Part shown: piece after piece, positions 11,964 to 23,965 of the stretch
Position numbering within the stretch: position 1 is the stretch's first letter
Layout of the letters: every line of letters begins with the position of its first letter
Assembly (NCBI GenBank): GCA_002104905.1
Contig: MCFE01000434.1
Location: forward strand, 1 to 64,000
Reading direction: 5' to 3'
Origin: Basidiobolus meristosporus CBS 931.73
Taxonomy: Eukaryota > Basidiobolomycota > Basidiobolomycetes > Basidiobolales > Basidiobolaceae
DNA: 64,000 nt
Position numbers and translations under genes: made by a program
The notes under the pieces: generated by a model
What the model saw: the letters and a program-made list of their open reading frames with translations, nothing else
What the model was told of the DNA's origin: nothing
The model's database searches: none

Positions 11964-12167
11964 ACAACCCGATCTACTCAGCACTCACTTCATCACCCCC
12001 ACATAATAAAGAGATTTTGTCCCTGGATTGTCGTGGCTTTTAATTAGATATAAGTCCGGAGTATTCACAAAGGTTGGTGATCGGAGAATGAAGCAAAAAT
12101 GGTGGGAGGTCAGCTGGAGAATAGTAGCTAACATTTGATGGTGCATAGCTACACTCAAGATCATTTA

Positions 12168-13058
12168 TTATGCCTCTTGCTTGGGAGGTTGCTCAGCGGC
12201 TAGATTCAACCCTTTGGCGGGGACCAGTCCAACCCCCAGGCCTTGTGGCTTAATCACTGCCCGAGGCCACCACTTGTAACGAAAGATTTTTTGACTGGGT
12301 GCGGGATTGATGTGCTCGATGACATGTCTACGAATCAACCCCGTTTGGTCAAAGTTGTAGATGAATACTCCCTCGTATATGGTTCGGGACTGGGTTCCTG
12401 AGGGGGAAAGGAACGTAACCTTAGGGGTACCCTCGAGGGACCAGCGCAATACAAGCTCGACTTCGGAACTTGGCTTTTCAGTGTCAATTTCTTCAACGGA
12501 CTCTATTGAGCCGGCACGGTGCTGGGTCAATTTGTGTATATCGAAACGCAAGTCCGAGTAATACCAGCGTAAAGACCAGCGTATAGTAGCTGCCAACATC
12601 AGATAACTCCATTTCCCTCGGATTTGTAGCCCGGTGTAACGCGGCTCCCACAGCAATATATTCGACGAGTAAATGCTGGTATTATTCAAGCCGAAAATGA
12701 AAAAGTTGGGTAGCTCCTGGCGAAGAGTATCAATAGCTATAGTGAAAAAACCTCCGTTAAGTCTGATAGTTCAAGAATAGTCGACACTTCGGGCTTTCAC
12801 TAAATAAAGCCAAACCCTGTTACAAATACCTTCACCAACATTCATTTCATAGTCACTAGCCCCCTTTGGGCTCTCGGGGGAATCGTTGTTGGAATCATCG
12901 GAAGGGCGGTCACTTTCTGACTTCTGCGTCGGCATTTGCTGTGTAGCTCTTGAGTAAGAACTGAAGAAGCTTACCGGCAAATATGTCCTTTTAAATACAA
13001 AGGAAAGTCGAGATAGTTTGGCAGAAGAGGGTAAATTTCTTAATAACAATGAGGGCAT
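12168..13058 (-). CDS. DUF2358/C6orf136-like protein, probably mitochondrial
   Basis: Two exons on the minus strand, 13058-12830 and 12736-12168, with a 93-nt intron; 265 residues. The start at 13058 is chosen because the longer frame opens at TTG, not ATG. The N-terminus is rich in Arg, Leu and Ser with few acidic residues (MPSLLLRNLPSSAKLSRL), typical of a mitochondrial presequence, followed by a Ser/Asp-rich linker. The C-terminal part (AIDTLRQELPNFF, YSSNILLWEPRYTGLQIRG, TYEGVFIYNFDQTGLIRRHV-like) resembles DUF2358 proteins, which have an NTF2-like fold. The biochemical role of the family is not established. Confidence 0.7.
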
Positions 13059-14365
13059 TGTTGGTAGGTCAACCAACCAGATTAGCTATAGTTGCGGCAC
13101 AATATATCCCTCGTAATTCCTTTCGAGTATCTATCTTTTCAACACACAATAATTCGGTTATTGAAAGGTGTGTTTCGAAATATTGATAACACTAAAAGCT
13201 TTCTAGGAATCCTCTTGAACAACGTATGTTGAATATTTTAGATTATATACGAGTCAAATATTTGGCATAATACACCTTGTTACTTTACTACGGAAATAGA
13301 TCAATCACTCATGACGTTTTGATGATCGTTAAACTATTCGTCACATGAAAGGTAGAAGCACGCTAATCAATGGCAGTCCTCAAAATCAGAGGGCTCGGCT
13401 CTAGCCTCCAGGAATACTGTCCTGGGCCGCCCCAAAAAAACCAACCCTACTTATCCAATGTTGGGTAAATGAGGCTTCCGCATTAAGCACTCTGACTAAG
13501 GTTAAGAGGACAATATCAATATATCCTGGATCCACTTAATCTATAGCAATCCATATGCATATATACACTGACGTTGATGCCGCAGTGAGCAAACTATTGA
13601 GTCTCTTAGCAGCATCACACCATTCTTATCAATAAATTCCAGGGAAAACTCAAGCTTGAAGGTATCTGTCGCAACAAACAGACATTCTCAAATATCGACC
13701 TCTTGGCAATATTAACGCATAGTAACCTTATTATTGGACCCGCCATCTTGTGTAATTACCATGTTAATCTATAAACTGTCATCATTAAAATATGCCAATT
13801 CCAACGCGAGATAAATAACTAATCAAGTCGAGTTGCCAAGCTCAGTACAGAAAATATATAGATCTAATCACCGGCCTCATTTTAAAGATTCATTGATGTT
13901 GAATCTATAAACATTCAACGTTACCGCGCGTATAGGTGTATTCTATTTGGACCAATCATCACCTATTAAGAGCTCCGCTCACCTGGCAAAATTGGGGAGA
14001 CGGCGAGTTTGCACTTGGTTGCTCAGTTGACTTCTTTTCCAACCTGGTCCCTACCGATTGACAGTCTTCTTATTTGCTAAAGCAACAGTCAACATCTATA
14101 TATTATTCGGTTTTGTTGAAGATACTATTCTTTAGCCATATTCATCCGGCATTTACCTGGAGAACGCCAACGACAAATATATAATACAAACCTTGGTTTT
14201 TCTTACGAACCACTAAATATCCTTATCGAGCTCTGTGGACAGTTTGTTTGACATTGTCACCTCCTTTTTCACATACCTTTCAGGTAGCTATTGAACATTC
14301 TGTTTGTGCGACGAAACACACCAACTAATCAAACCTCCATTCCGTTTGCCTACAGTAAACACTCC
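13059..14365. promoter_or_regulatory. long divergent intergenic region (DUF2358-like / Cdc42)
   Basis: 1.3 kb with no convincing ORF. It must hold two promoters and the Cdc42 leader. A locally GC-rich patch at about 13388-13435 contains a 6-bp stem (CCAGGA/TCCTGG, 13408-13425, six-base loop) followed by an A-run. No tRNA or snRNA was recognised. Confidence 0.4.
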
Positions 14366-15132
<767 letters not shown>

Positions 15133-16628
15133 TAGTCAGAAATATCCGCCCTCTCGTTATCACAATTTCTAGCTTAAATGGACCTTCATCCATTGAACCC
15201 TCCCTTTTTCGTATACGACCTCTTCTAAGCCATCCCACTTTGTTTGCTGAACTGCAGTCCTTGACGCTATTTTGACAGTTTTCTCTATACGCACGCACGG
15301 CTCCGCTTATTATCCTAAACTCTTACTTCACTTCGTTTTGCTTATTTGCCACATCCTCAACTGCCCAAATTATTTAAGAGGCAGATTCTTCACCCTCATT
15401 CAATGGTTACTTCAGTTGCTAGATAAGACATGTTAAGTAAATGGAAATTTTGTGGTTCATCCATGCTAATTTCGGAATACTATGGACTGGAATAATGCGT
15501 GCCGAAGTGATTGGCTCTGAAACTCATTACGAAAACAAAGATCGGAGTATACAACCAGCTGGACGAATCATGAATTGCGAAGAAAAAGGCCTCTAAAGAT
15601 ATCTCCGTACATCACAACAAATGTCATGCCCGTGCTTCAAATGGCCATGAGGCTACCTATTCTGTAATTGCAAACATCAGCCTCGCCACATCTACACCAG
15701 TTGTTGGCTTACAACCATTGCATACATATTCTCATCAAATCGTCATCTCGATAGTTTCGAGGTAATTCCTGTTAAATCCGGTGTTTTCTCAAGTCAAGAG
15801 CCGTCCCCAATGGAAACTAGAGGAATGTTCCAATCCATGTAGCCAGGTAGACTTACATACTTTGTGCATCAAATGGGATAAAGTTAACCATGTTAGCCTT
15901 AGGCTGGTCTGAAACACTATAGTACATGTTATATGCAGCACAAAAGGGGACCGCTTCAATGCTTCCCTCAACAACAATGTCCAATTTGGTCATTGACATC
16001 AACATATCGTATTTCTACATTTTTAAACGTTGATTCCATACAATCATTCCGGATTATCGGTTGGTCCAAATTTCTCCTTTTTTTTGGTTGGAAATTATCC
16101 TGATTCGACGGGATTCCTTAGTAATCACTGAGTTTCCGGGTATTTTGTGGGATCTTCTCGCTGAGCCATAGGATAGCCTTATCGCATCCTTTTTTAGTCA
16201 ATTTTTGCTTTTTAATTCTATATTTCTTCTCCCTCTCAATTTGTTGTCTTTAGCGAATAGATAATTGCCTCTGTTGGAACGTATCTTCCTCTTTTGCTCA
16301 ACAAGCTGCCTGATTCTCGATTGTATTTATCGTTTTTACCAGAAGCCTCCTCTTCTGAGTCCATCGAACACAGACCAGTATCTCCAAAGTCTCTGTGCAA
16401 ACTCGGTACGTAACCTGTGAAGTTTTTTATAGTGGTCTGGTCCTTCCATCGGTGTACAACATACTGATGCACTTCTCTCTTATCTTCAGATAATATCAGT
16501 TTCAGCTCTTGTTTTGATTGAAGTTGCCACTTCCTCTCAACCAGCCCGCTAATACATAACTTCTACGCACTCAAAAGATAATAGTAATCTTTGCTCTCCC
16601 CTTTTTGTCCAATTTACCATTCAGCTAG
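15133..16628. other. long spacer between Cdc42 and WNK kinase
   Basis: About 1.5 kb with no supported gene. The last few hundred bases are pyrimidine-rich (many CTCTT and TTTT tracts), fitting a promoter and long leader of the kinase gene; TTCAGCTAG directly before the ATG could be a splice acceptor of a leader intron. Short ORFs on both strands look random. Confidence 0.4.
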
Positions 16629-18800
16629 ATGGAGACATATATACCTCGACCTCACGACGACGACGACGACGATGACGATAGCCCCAAGGTGGTAGACCGA
16701 GATCCCACCGGCCGCTTTGAGAGATATGAAGAATCTTTGGGTATCGGCGGGTACAAAGAAGTGTACAAAGGGTTTGACCAGGAAGAAGGGGTGGAGGTTG
16801 CATGGAATCAACTGAGAATAGATCACTTGGGTAAAAAAGATGCGCAAAAGATCGTATACGAGGTGGAGATCTTGAAGACCCTTCGCCACGAAAACATCAT
16901 CAACCTGTTTCATACATGGACCGCCAAAGGTCCAGACAACAGGAACAGAGTGTATTTCATCACGGAGTTGATGACTTCCGGAACCTTGAAGCAGTACATC
17001 AGACGAACAAAGTGCCAGCTCAAGCCCCGTGTGCTTAAGAGTTGGTGCCGGCAAATCCTTCGCGGATTGAATTATCTGCATACCAAGGATCCTCCCATCA
17101 TCCATCGTGATCTGAAGTGTGACAATATTTTCATCAACGGAAACAACGGTCAGGCGAAGATAGGTGACCTGGGACTAGCCACATTCATGCGCAAGCAGCA
17201 TGTGTCCTCAGTGCTCGGTACTCCAGAATTCATGGCTCCCGAGCTCTACGACGAACATTACGATGAGAGAGCGGACATCTATGCTTTTGGCATGTGCGTC
17301 TTGGAGATGCTGACGCGTGAATATCCGTATAGTGAGTGTCAAAACCCTGCGCAGATCTATCGGAAAGTCACCCAGGGCATCAGGCCAGCATCACTCCAGC
17401 GTATCACCGACCCAGATATACTTCAGTTTATAGAGCTATGTATCCAATATGATCCAAATCGTCGCCCATCGGCTGCCCAGCTGTTGTGCCATCCGTTCCT
17501 CGCGTTGGATAGTGGTACTGGCCCCGAAAGTGTCTATTCATCCTCCTTCGGCTCTAGCGTCTCATTGCCTGCTGAGTCCATTCCCCAATCTACAACCAGC
17601 TCTCAACGCTCAACTGATACATGGATCAGTGATAAGGAATCCGCTACATACCCAGCATTAGCACATTTACGACTGTCTAATGGGTCCAACTATCTAGGCG
17701 AATCAAAGGAGCCTTTGGTCCCTGCTTACCCAACCGAGGAGCCCCCTCACCCTCCCAATTTCGCCTCCCCAAGTCGCCCTACTGCCAGTGAGAATCAGGA
17801 CGCATTTCGCGTAACGCAGACATCTCCCAAGCCGTCGTCGGTCAACCATTGTGATGTAGAAATCATACAAAACAGTGGGGATGGCGAGGTGATATTGCGC
17901 ATGACCTGTGCCGTGCCAGGCTCTGATCCTCAAACAGTGAAGTTCCCACTCAACCTGAAGGAAGACACGCCAGAGTCGGTGGTCAGCGAGATGGTCAGGG
18001 AGGAGCTATTGAGCGAAGAGTATAAAATATTGGCGGAAAAAAACATCGGGAAAGCCATTAGATTGGCTTGTCAGAAGAAAACTGCCAACACCGAGCTCAA
18101 CATGCTAGAGCACCCAGCGGTGGTCCGGCCCGTGGGTACCCTCCATTCAAGCATGCAGGAGTATTTCCAGAACCATCGACGGGACGGCTCATCACTCAGC
18201 TTTAGCTCCTACACCAGCTCGGAATCCTCATACTTGGACCATAACCCAGATATGTCCGAACGAGTCGATGTGGTGGAGAGAATTGGTAGGCCCAACTCCA
18301 TGGGTTCACGCAGAGCTGGCATTCAACCGATCTTTGATCCAGCTGACCCATTCGTTTCCACTGCTGATTATGAGCCGCTGAGAAGAGCCAAGTCGGCTGG
18401 ACCCCGTACCACCTCGCGTGAGTCGCCACAGAAGCTGCCCCCTTCGATCTTTGGATTGTACGATTCCATTGATGCACGATCCACGGTCCGCCCAAAATCC
18501 AACAGGGAGCTTCATCTGGCAGCCCCCAGGGCAGTCCTGCCTTCGGACTCGGAGCACTCACAACATCGCGGGAGTCGCCATCGTCGAAGCTTGTCCAACC
18601 CACCTCGTGTGATCCCACCCAATGTTTCAACACAGCCTACACAGCAACAGCGTACTGAAGCTGGGGCTTCATCGATGCCCTCCGGGGAAATGTATTATAA
18701 CCAGTATGAAACATCTAATGATGGCGACGAAGCATTCCAGCAACGACACTACTTGAGGGCTGGCACCTCTCTGCCACCTTACCCAATCGGCAGAACGTAA
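16629..18800 (+). CDS. WNK-type (with no lysine) protein kinase
   Basis: Single-exon ORF of 723 residues. After an Asp-rich start, the kinase domain covers about residues 30-295. The glycine loop reads LGIGGYKEVYKGFD, with a lysine (K43) in strand 2, while the usual strand-3 lysine is replaced in VEVAWNQL (N60). This displacement defines WNK kinases. Further motifs are IIHRDLKCDNIFI, DLG in place of DFG (IGDLGLAT) and LGTPEFMAPELYDE. A second domain around residues 425-485 (VKFPLNLKEDTPESVVSEMV) resembles the OSR1_C/WNK autoinhibitory PF2-like fold. The remaining C-terminus is Ser/Pro/Arg-rich and probably disordered. Animal and plant WNKs act in osmotic and ion signalling; the fungal role is an inference. 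Confidence 0.93.
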   Translation: METYIPRPHDDDDDDDDSPKVVDRDPTGRFERYEESLGIGGYKEVYKGFDQEEGVEVAWNQLRIDHLGKKDAQKIVYEVEILKTLRHENIINLFHTWTAKGPDNRNRVYFITELMTSGTLKQYIRRTKCQLKPRVLKSWCRQILRGLNYLHTKDPPIIHRDLKCDNIFINGNNGQAKIGDLGLATFMRKQHVSSVLGTPEFMAPELYDEHYDERADIYAFGMCVLEMLTREYPYSECQNPAQIYRKVTQGIRPASLQRITDPDILQFIELCIQYDPNRRPSAAQLLCHPFLALDSGTGPESVYSSSFGSSVSLPAESIPQSTTSSQRSTDTWISDKESATYPALAHLRLSNGSNYLGESKEPLVPAYPTEEPPHPPNFASPSRPTASENQDAFRVTQTSPKPSSVNHCDVEIIQNSGDGEVILRMTCAVPGSDPQTVKFPLNLKEDTPESVVSEMVREELLSEEYKILAEKNIGKAIRLACQKKTANTELNMLEHPAVVRPVGTLHSSMQEYFQNHRRDGSSLSFSSYTSSESSYLDHNPDMSERVDVVERIGRPNSMGSRRAGIQPIFDPADPFVSTADYEPLRRAKSAGPRTTSRESPQKLPPSIFGLYDSIDARSTVRPKSNRELHLAAPRAVLPSDSEHSQHRGSRHRRSLSNPPRVIPPNVSTQPTQQQRTEAGASSMPSGEMYYNQYETSNDGDEAFQQRHYLRAGTSLPPYPIGRT

Positions 18801-19113
18801 TATTTCTCCCCATCGCCACTCACACCAACACCATCATAATCACTGCCTACCCCCCTCACTTCCCACCTCACTCGCCTTTCCACATCGCTATGGCTTACCT
18901 TTCAAACGTCGCCCCACCGCTTTATCTAGACTGCACCGAAAGAGAGTCCTCTCCCATTAGTATATGTTTACCTTCCATTATCCCATTCGATAAAATCCAC
19001 TATGTAATTTAACCAAGTGTGAACGGACCTCACTTGCTTACAAGGTATTGGTTTATTAAAATTACATTGGGGGTAGTTGGTTGTGTGTGGATGCTCGCCA
19101 TGGCTGGAGTTGC
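18801..19113. other. tail-to-tail spacer
   Basis: 313 bp between convergent genes (WNK, plus; PX protein, minus), pyrimidine-rich on the plus strand at its start. Only 3' ends expected; nothing else seen. Confidence 0.4.
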
Positions 19114-19249
19114 TCAGGTCTTGAGCAGCCCAAGGATCTCGTTCATCAGTGGCCCGAGTAGCTTCGGGATGTACTGCAGCTTGGGGTATGGCACCGATGG
19201 CTCCGTCACCTGGGCGTGGCGGTGTTTGTAGTTGGGGTTTTGCTTGGTT

Positions 19250-19290
<41 letters not shown>

Positions 19291-22200
19291 CTCGTCTTCT
19301 GACAACTGAACCTCCATCAAATCTCCCAGCGAGATGTCCACTCCCGAGAAGCTGTTCATCTGAACATCGGGCTGGATCTCCAGGTGACTCAATTCCCCAA
19401 GGGCCTCCGCATCCTGCAGGTAGCGCAGATCTTCCGGGAGTTCATTCAGCCCGGACACCTTCATCAGCCGCTGCAAGATATCCGGTGGGACGGTCGTCAA
19501 GACCTGCTCCATCTCCTCGCCTCCCAGTTCGAGCCCTAGATTTGAGATCATCTTCTTGCGGAGTCGTCGGAAGTGTCTTAGGTTCTCTCGGAAGGTGAAC
19601 TCCTTCAGCTTGTCCAGATCTTCGGCGAGCCCCTCACGGAATTCCTCGGTTCTGGAGAACTCCTCCCGGAGGAGGACTTTCTCCATATCCAGCGGTTCCC
19701 GGAGCACCCCCTCTCGCAAACAGCTCATCATCGATTCGAACCAACCGATCAGTTTCTGGAACAGGCCGTCGTGGCTGTTGGCGTAGAGCAGATGTACGAA
19801 CCGATAGAAAACGACTTCATACTCCTTCACCAGGTCCGTGAACGACTTGAGGGAGTCAAGCGGGGTAATGCCTGGACGATTTGGGACGACGGGTTAGTTT
19901 CCGCTGGACACGGTGAAGTAAAGCAAACTGATTGGGTTACCTTGGTCAATATCGTTGGCTTCGATCACTTGGATCAGTTTGTCAATAAAGTCTCGGGTAT
20001 CGATCACGAAGTCGCTGATGTTCGCATCCTAATAATAGGTGAAGATTAGCCAAGCGCGCGATGTGTGTGTGTGTGTGTAGTTGTTCGCAAACCTTGTAGA
20101 TCTGTGCCAAGGGTTGATAGAAGATCGAGAGGATGTCTTTCAGCAGTTCACCAGTGATTCCCTGGGTCCAACATAGCCAAGTTAGACTTCGGGAGCAGAC
20201 GAGCGCGCCACAACACACATACCTCAAATATCAGGTCCATCGTGAGCTCAGTGTTTCGGACTTGGGTGCTCAAGAACAGGAACTTGTGTAGATTCTTGAG
20301 CATGATCTCGGAGTCGTTGAATCCTTGAACCGGCTCGGTGGCTTCTAGAAGTTCTCTGGAGCGGTTGTTGGTCTCCAGGCGCTCCTTGGCGCTCCATAGT
20401 TTCATCAAAAGAAGCGGGTTCACCTCGGCCGGTTCGATTGTATCGTCCCGAACGATACGGAAGAGCTTATCCAAATCTGACATGTCTGAAGAGAATGGTT
20501 AGTCTGGTTGAAGGATCGGTGAAGTGTCAAGTGAGAGGTACCGGTCTCATCGTCATACGGCTGCTTCTTTGAAGAGTATACGTAGTTGTGTATTCTATCA
20601 CACAGGCTATTTTCTTTGATGTGCGCCCTAAGATCTTCGATGACTTTCTTTTTTTTCTTCAATGAATCGCTCAGATTCGAGCTGACGACACTAGAGGCAC
20701 ATCCGGGGATTAGTAACCATTCGATATTCTAGGGAAAGTTATAGGCTCGGCTACCGTTGAAGGATACTCGGATGGCCAAATGGCTGGGCTAGGAAGAGGT
20801 CCAGCACCGCTTTCATCATAGCGGTCGGGTTTGAAATCATCAGAATCCCTTTGAGCGCTCGATAGGGAATCATGGCATGGGCCTGACGTAGTTGTTGGAA
20901 GTGGATTACGGCAGACTCCTCCGCACAGAAGATACGGAAGAAAGTCGAGGCAAGGCTGGGGAGGAAGACCGAGTCAATAATGCGTCCCTGGTGGACCTGG
21001 GAGAGCTCAGTTCACTTACTTGATTCTGGCCAATTCAATCATTTTTCGATAGTTGGCCGGGAGCTGCTCGATATCCGAGATCTCTTCCAGCGCATTCGCC
21101 AACTTGTTCAGCCCGCCTGCATAACCAGAAGCAGTTAGAAACTCGGTCACTTATCAGGGCCAAGTGGGCTTCTCTACCTGGTTCGGAGATCTCTTGGAAA
21201 AACGAGTCGGTGATTTCTCTTAATTCCTCCGCTTGCTGTTCAGCAACCTTGAGGAATTTCGAATGCTCCTCTGCCCTGGCCCTGACTGTATCCGCTCTCA
21301 GCTCAGCGTTTTGGATCTCCTCAGGGGTCATCTCGATCGGGGATTCGGTAAGGAAGTCTCTGGTGTGCGAGCTGGAGGCGACCGCTTCGTTGCGCAGTAG
21401 CTTTCTCAGATACGCCTGCAAGGCTAGCCGATCTTTTTCGCAATAGAGGGCGGCGCCTGGCTGTGCCTTAAAACGGTGGGGCGGTCCAGCAAAGTCTTGC
21501 CCTGGCAGTTCCCTACTGATCTAACGAACGAAGTAAGCATTGGGACAGCCCGCGCAAGACATGGCCGTTGGTCTACCTTCTCGTAGAGCCGCTTGATCTG
21601 TGAGTAACGTCGACTGACGAGGAACACCTCATCAGATTTCATGAAGTGGGCTCTTATGACGAATTCCTGGGAGGACTGGTGAATAATGCGATACCAAACA
21701 AACGGTTGTGTGGATGTAGATGGCAATTACCGAGCGTTCCTTGTCCCGCAGATACCCTTGCTCCACGATCTTTCTTACAGTCAGGATCTGAAGGTGGATA
21801 TGGTGGGATTGGGCGTCTTTGATGCGCTGCGCTTTTCTCGGCCGGATCTTCACATCTTGGCGGTCCTCGCCCTCCTTGGCATCCTCCAACCTACCATGGG
21901 TGGTGACTCCGGTGTTGAACAAAATGGTCAGCAGCTTCTCCACCCGAATGGAGATTCGCTCCCGCTTGCTTAGCTCCTCCTCGCTGACTGCGTAAGCGCC
22001 GAATCTTAACCGACTGAACGCGTTCAAGAACTCTTGGATCTTGTGCCAAATGCTTTGGTCGGCCTTCTCCAGAAAGGGAAAGTTCAGCACAAAGTGGTTG
22101 AAGGCGTATTGCAGCAGGGGGGTTTCGAAGGCCAGCTCGGTGTGGTCACTGGTGGTCGAGGCGTTCTCCTCTGCGGAAGGCTCGGGGGTCGGTGGGTTGG

Positions 22201-22544
22201 AGCGAAACAGCGAGGCCAGGTTGAAAAAGCCGCTCTCCGCCGGCTTCACCGGTGGCCGTAATACATTCTGGTCGTAGAACAAGGGTGCTATGGACAGGTG
22301 CTCTCTCAGGTCCAGCATTTCCTTGTGAATCTGCCGGTGGAGCAGATCCTTCTTTATCAGCTCCAGCTCGGTGGTTGTCAACGGGAATTCGGGGGATATC
22401 GCAATTCTCGGGGTGTCAACCGGGCTCGGAGCGGTTGCTGTGGTCGTGTCGGGGTTCTCGGGGGATTTTTCCGGAGTGTCTACATCCAGGGGAAATCAGT
22501 GACTCGTTGGGCAAGAGCATTGACCGAAGGTTCATACCTGACAT
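19114..22544 (-). CDS. PX domain protein with PXB and DUF3818 domains (Ypr097w/Lec1-like)
   Basis: Eleven exons on the minus strand: 22544-22538, 22479-21731, 21675-21577, 21520-21178, 21116-21020, 20955-20755, 20690-20542, 20485-20223, 20161-20093, 20028-19941 and 19871-19114; 940 residues in one frame. The first exon carries only ATG TCA G. Residues about 30-150 (LIKKDLLHRQIHKEMLDL...) fit the PX-associated domain. The PX domain follows (SSQEFVIRAHF, FLVSRRYSQIKRLYEK, ELPGQDFAGPPHR). The DUF3818 region covers STFFRIFCAEESAVIHFQQL to PFGHPSILQR. This order is that of yeast Ypr097w, a phosphoinositide-binding protein implicated in lipid/sterol distribution. A (Glu-Thr)n run from a GGTCTC-type microsatellite (about 19249-19293) lies near the C-terminus. 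Intron 9 contains a (GT)n run at about 20062-20079. Confidence 0.88.
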
Positions 22545-22888
22545 GTTTTGGAACGGCCTACTGGGATGGTTGAGAGAAACAAAACTGAACGAAACTGAAA
22601 TGAACGGCTGCCTTGTACAGATATAGATTAGAACGGTCAGGCGGGAATACCATCAATGACGAATAAAGGAAATCAGCGGGACTCTCTATGGGTTTGGCAA
22701 CGAATGGAATTTGGCAGCTCTATAGTGTGTTTCCTTTCCTGATCACTGAATACAATCATTCACGTCATGGGGAATGAGGTAATCCAAGAAAATTAGTCAC
22801 CTCGTGTCTAACAATGGATTTATTGATGGCTCGTTGGATCTATTTCACTTGTCTACTTCACTATACAGAAAGGTACATTGCATCAAGG
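22545..22888. other. spacer between cyclin 3' end and PX gene start
   Basis: 344 bp; promoter of the PX-protein gene (minus strand). No feature recognised. Confidence 0.4.
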
Positions 22889-23685
22889 TCAACTGAGGGT
22901 GAGCCGATTTATCACGCAATCATGATAAGACGCAGGCCTTGTGTGTGCTGGCTTAACGTAGTATTTCTGGTGATCCAGGGTGCCGGAACATATTGAAACC
23001 CTGTTCGAATCAGTTCGCCGCGAGATAAGCGCCCTCAATCTATCTTTGGCCAGGTTGAGTGGTGTTGGATCAGGGCAGAACGTTTCTCTGGACAAGATAG
23101 TTCGGTGAACTTGTAACACTAGTTTATTCAACTCCGAGGTTGCATTCAGGTGGGATGTGTGATGCTTGCGCTGGAACAAGCTCATCAGCCGATGAGTGTA
23201 GGTATGGAATTCCCGGGATTGGATGTTCAACTCGAAATCAAGCATAAATAGCAATTCGAGCTCCAGGCTATTCAACTCGCGCACGGGGAGTCCGCCTACC
23301 TAAATGGAGCTGTAGTCAATTGAAGAGGCTAGGAGGCTAGGAGGGCTCGTACCTTAGCATAGAGCGAGTTTGGGGAGGACTCGTCGTTGAGGAACTTGTT
23401 GGCTACAGTGATCGAGGTGAGCAGCAATCGATGGATGGTGTAGGAATTGATGTGAAGATGGCTTGTAGATTGTGCAATACGATCCAAGTAAATCAGGGTG
23501 ATCAGGAGACAGTTGTTTGTGAAGTGAATTGAGCTTTGGATACGGCGGATATACGATTCGATGGAAATGGCAGGGACAGTGCTCGAGTGAAATGGTGTCA
23601 CACAACTATCTTCGCTTCTTGTCAGTTTCGCTCTGAGGTATCCAGCAGCTAACCGGATCATATCTTCGACTGTGATGCTATTCAT
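22889..23685 (-). CDS. Pho80/Pcl-type cyclin
   Basis: Two exons on the minus strand, 23685-23353 and 23299-22889, with a 53-nt intron inside a conserved segment (LYAK|VGG); 247 residues. The cyclin box of the Pho80 class is clear: SIESYIRRIQ, LITLIYLDRIA, INSYTIHRLLLTSITVANKFLND, NSLYAKVGGLPVRELNSLELELLFMLDF. Members bind the Pho85-type CDK and regulate phosphate response, glycogen metabolism or polarity. The C-terminal 80 residues are not conserved. The gene lies 2 kb from the first of six phosphate symporter genes, but on the opposite strand and with the RPC31 gene between. A direct regulatory tie is inference. Which Pcl subgroup (Pho80, Pcl6/7) is undecided. Confidence 0.88.
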
Positions 23686-23965
23686 ATTTGCACCGATGAG
23701 GTGGGTACAGGCCCATCTTATAAGGAGGCGATGTCGGTAGGCTCAAGCAGGGTCAAAATATACGGAAATTAACCGTTAGAGAAATGCATACAACGCTCAT
23801 TGTTATATCCGACAAATCCAAGTTATTTTCCGTGTTGTGTCTAAACATTTATTCTCTATTAAGAGTGGCTATTGGGGGTAAATTAGAACTTGGCGTTGCT
23901 GTGGAGCTACCTATCTGAAAATGACTAATATACATTTCTACTGGAGAGTCGAGTGGGACTTGGGC

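Noticed and set aside
13059-13076. Six-codon longer N-terminus for the DUF2358-like protein
   Set aside because: The extended frame opens at TTG; the first ATG is at 13058 and directly begins a presequence-like stretch.
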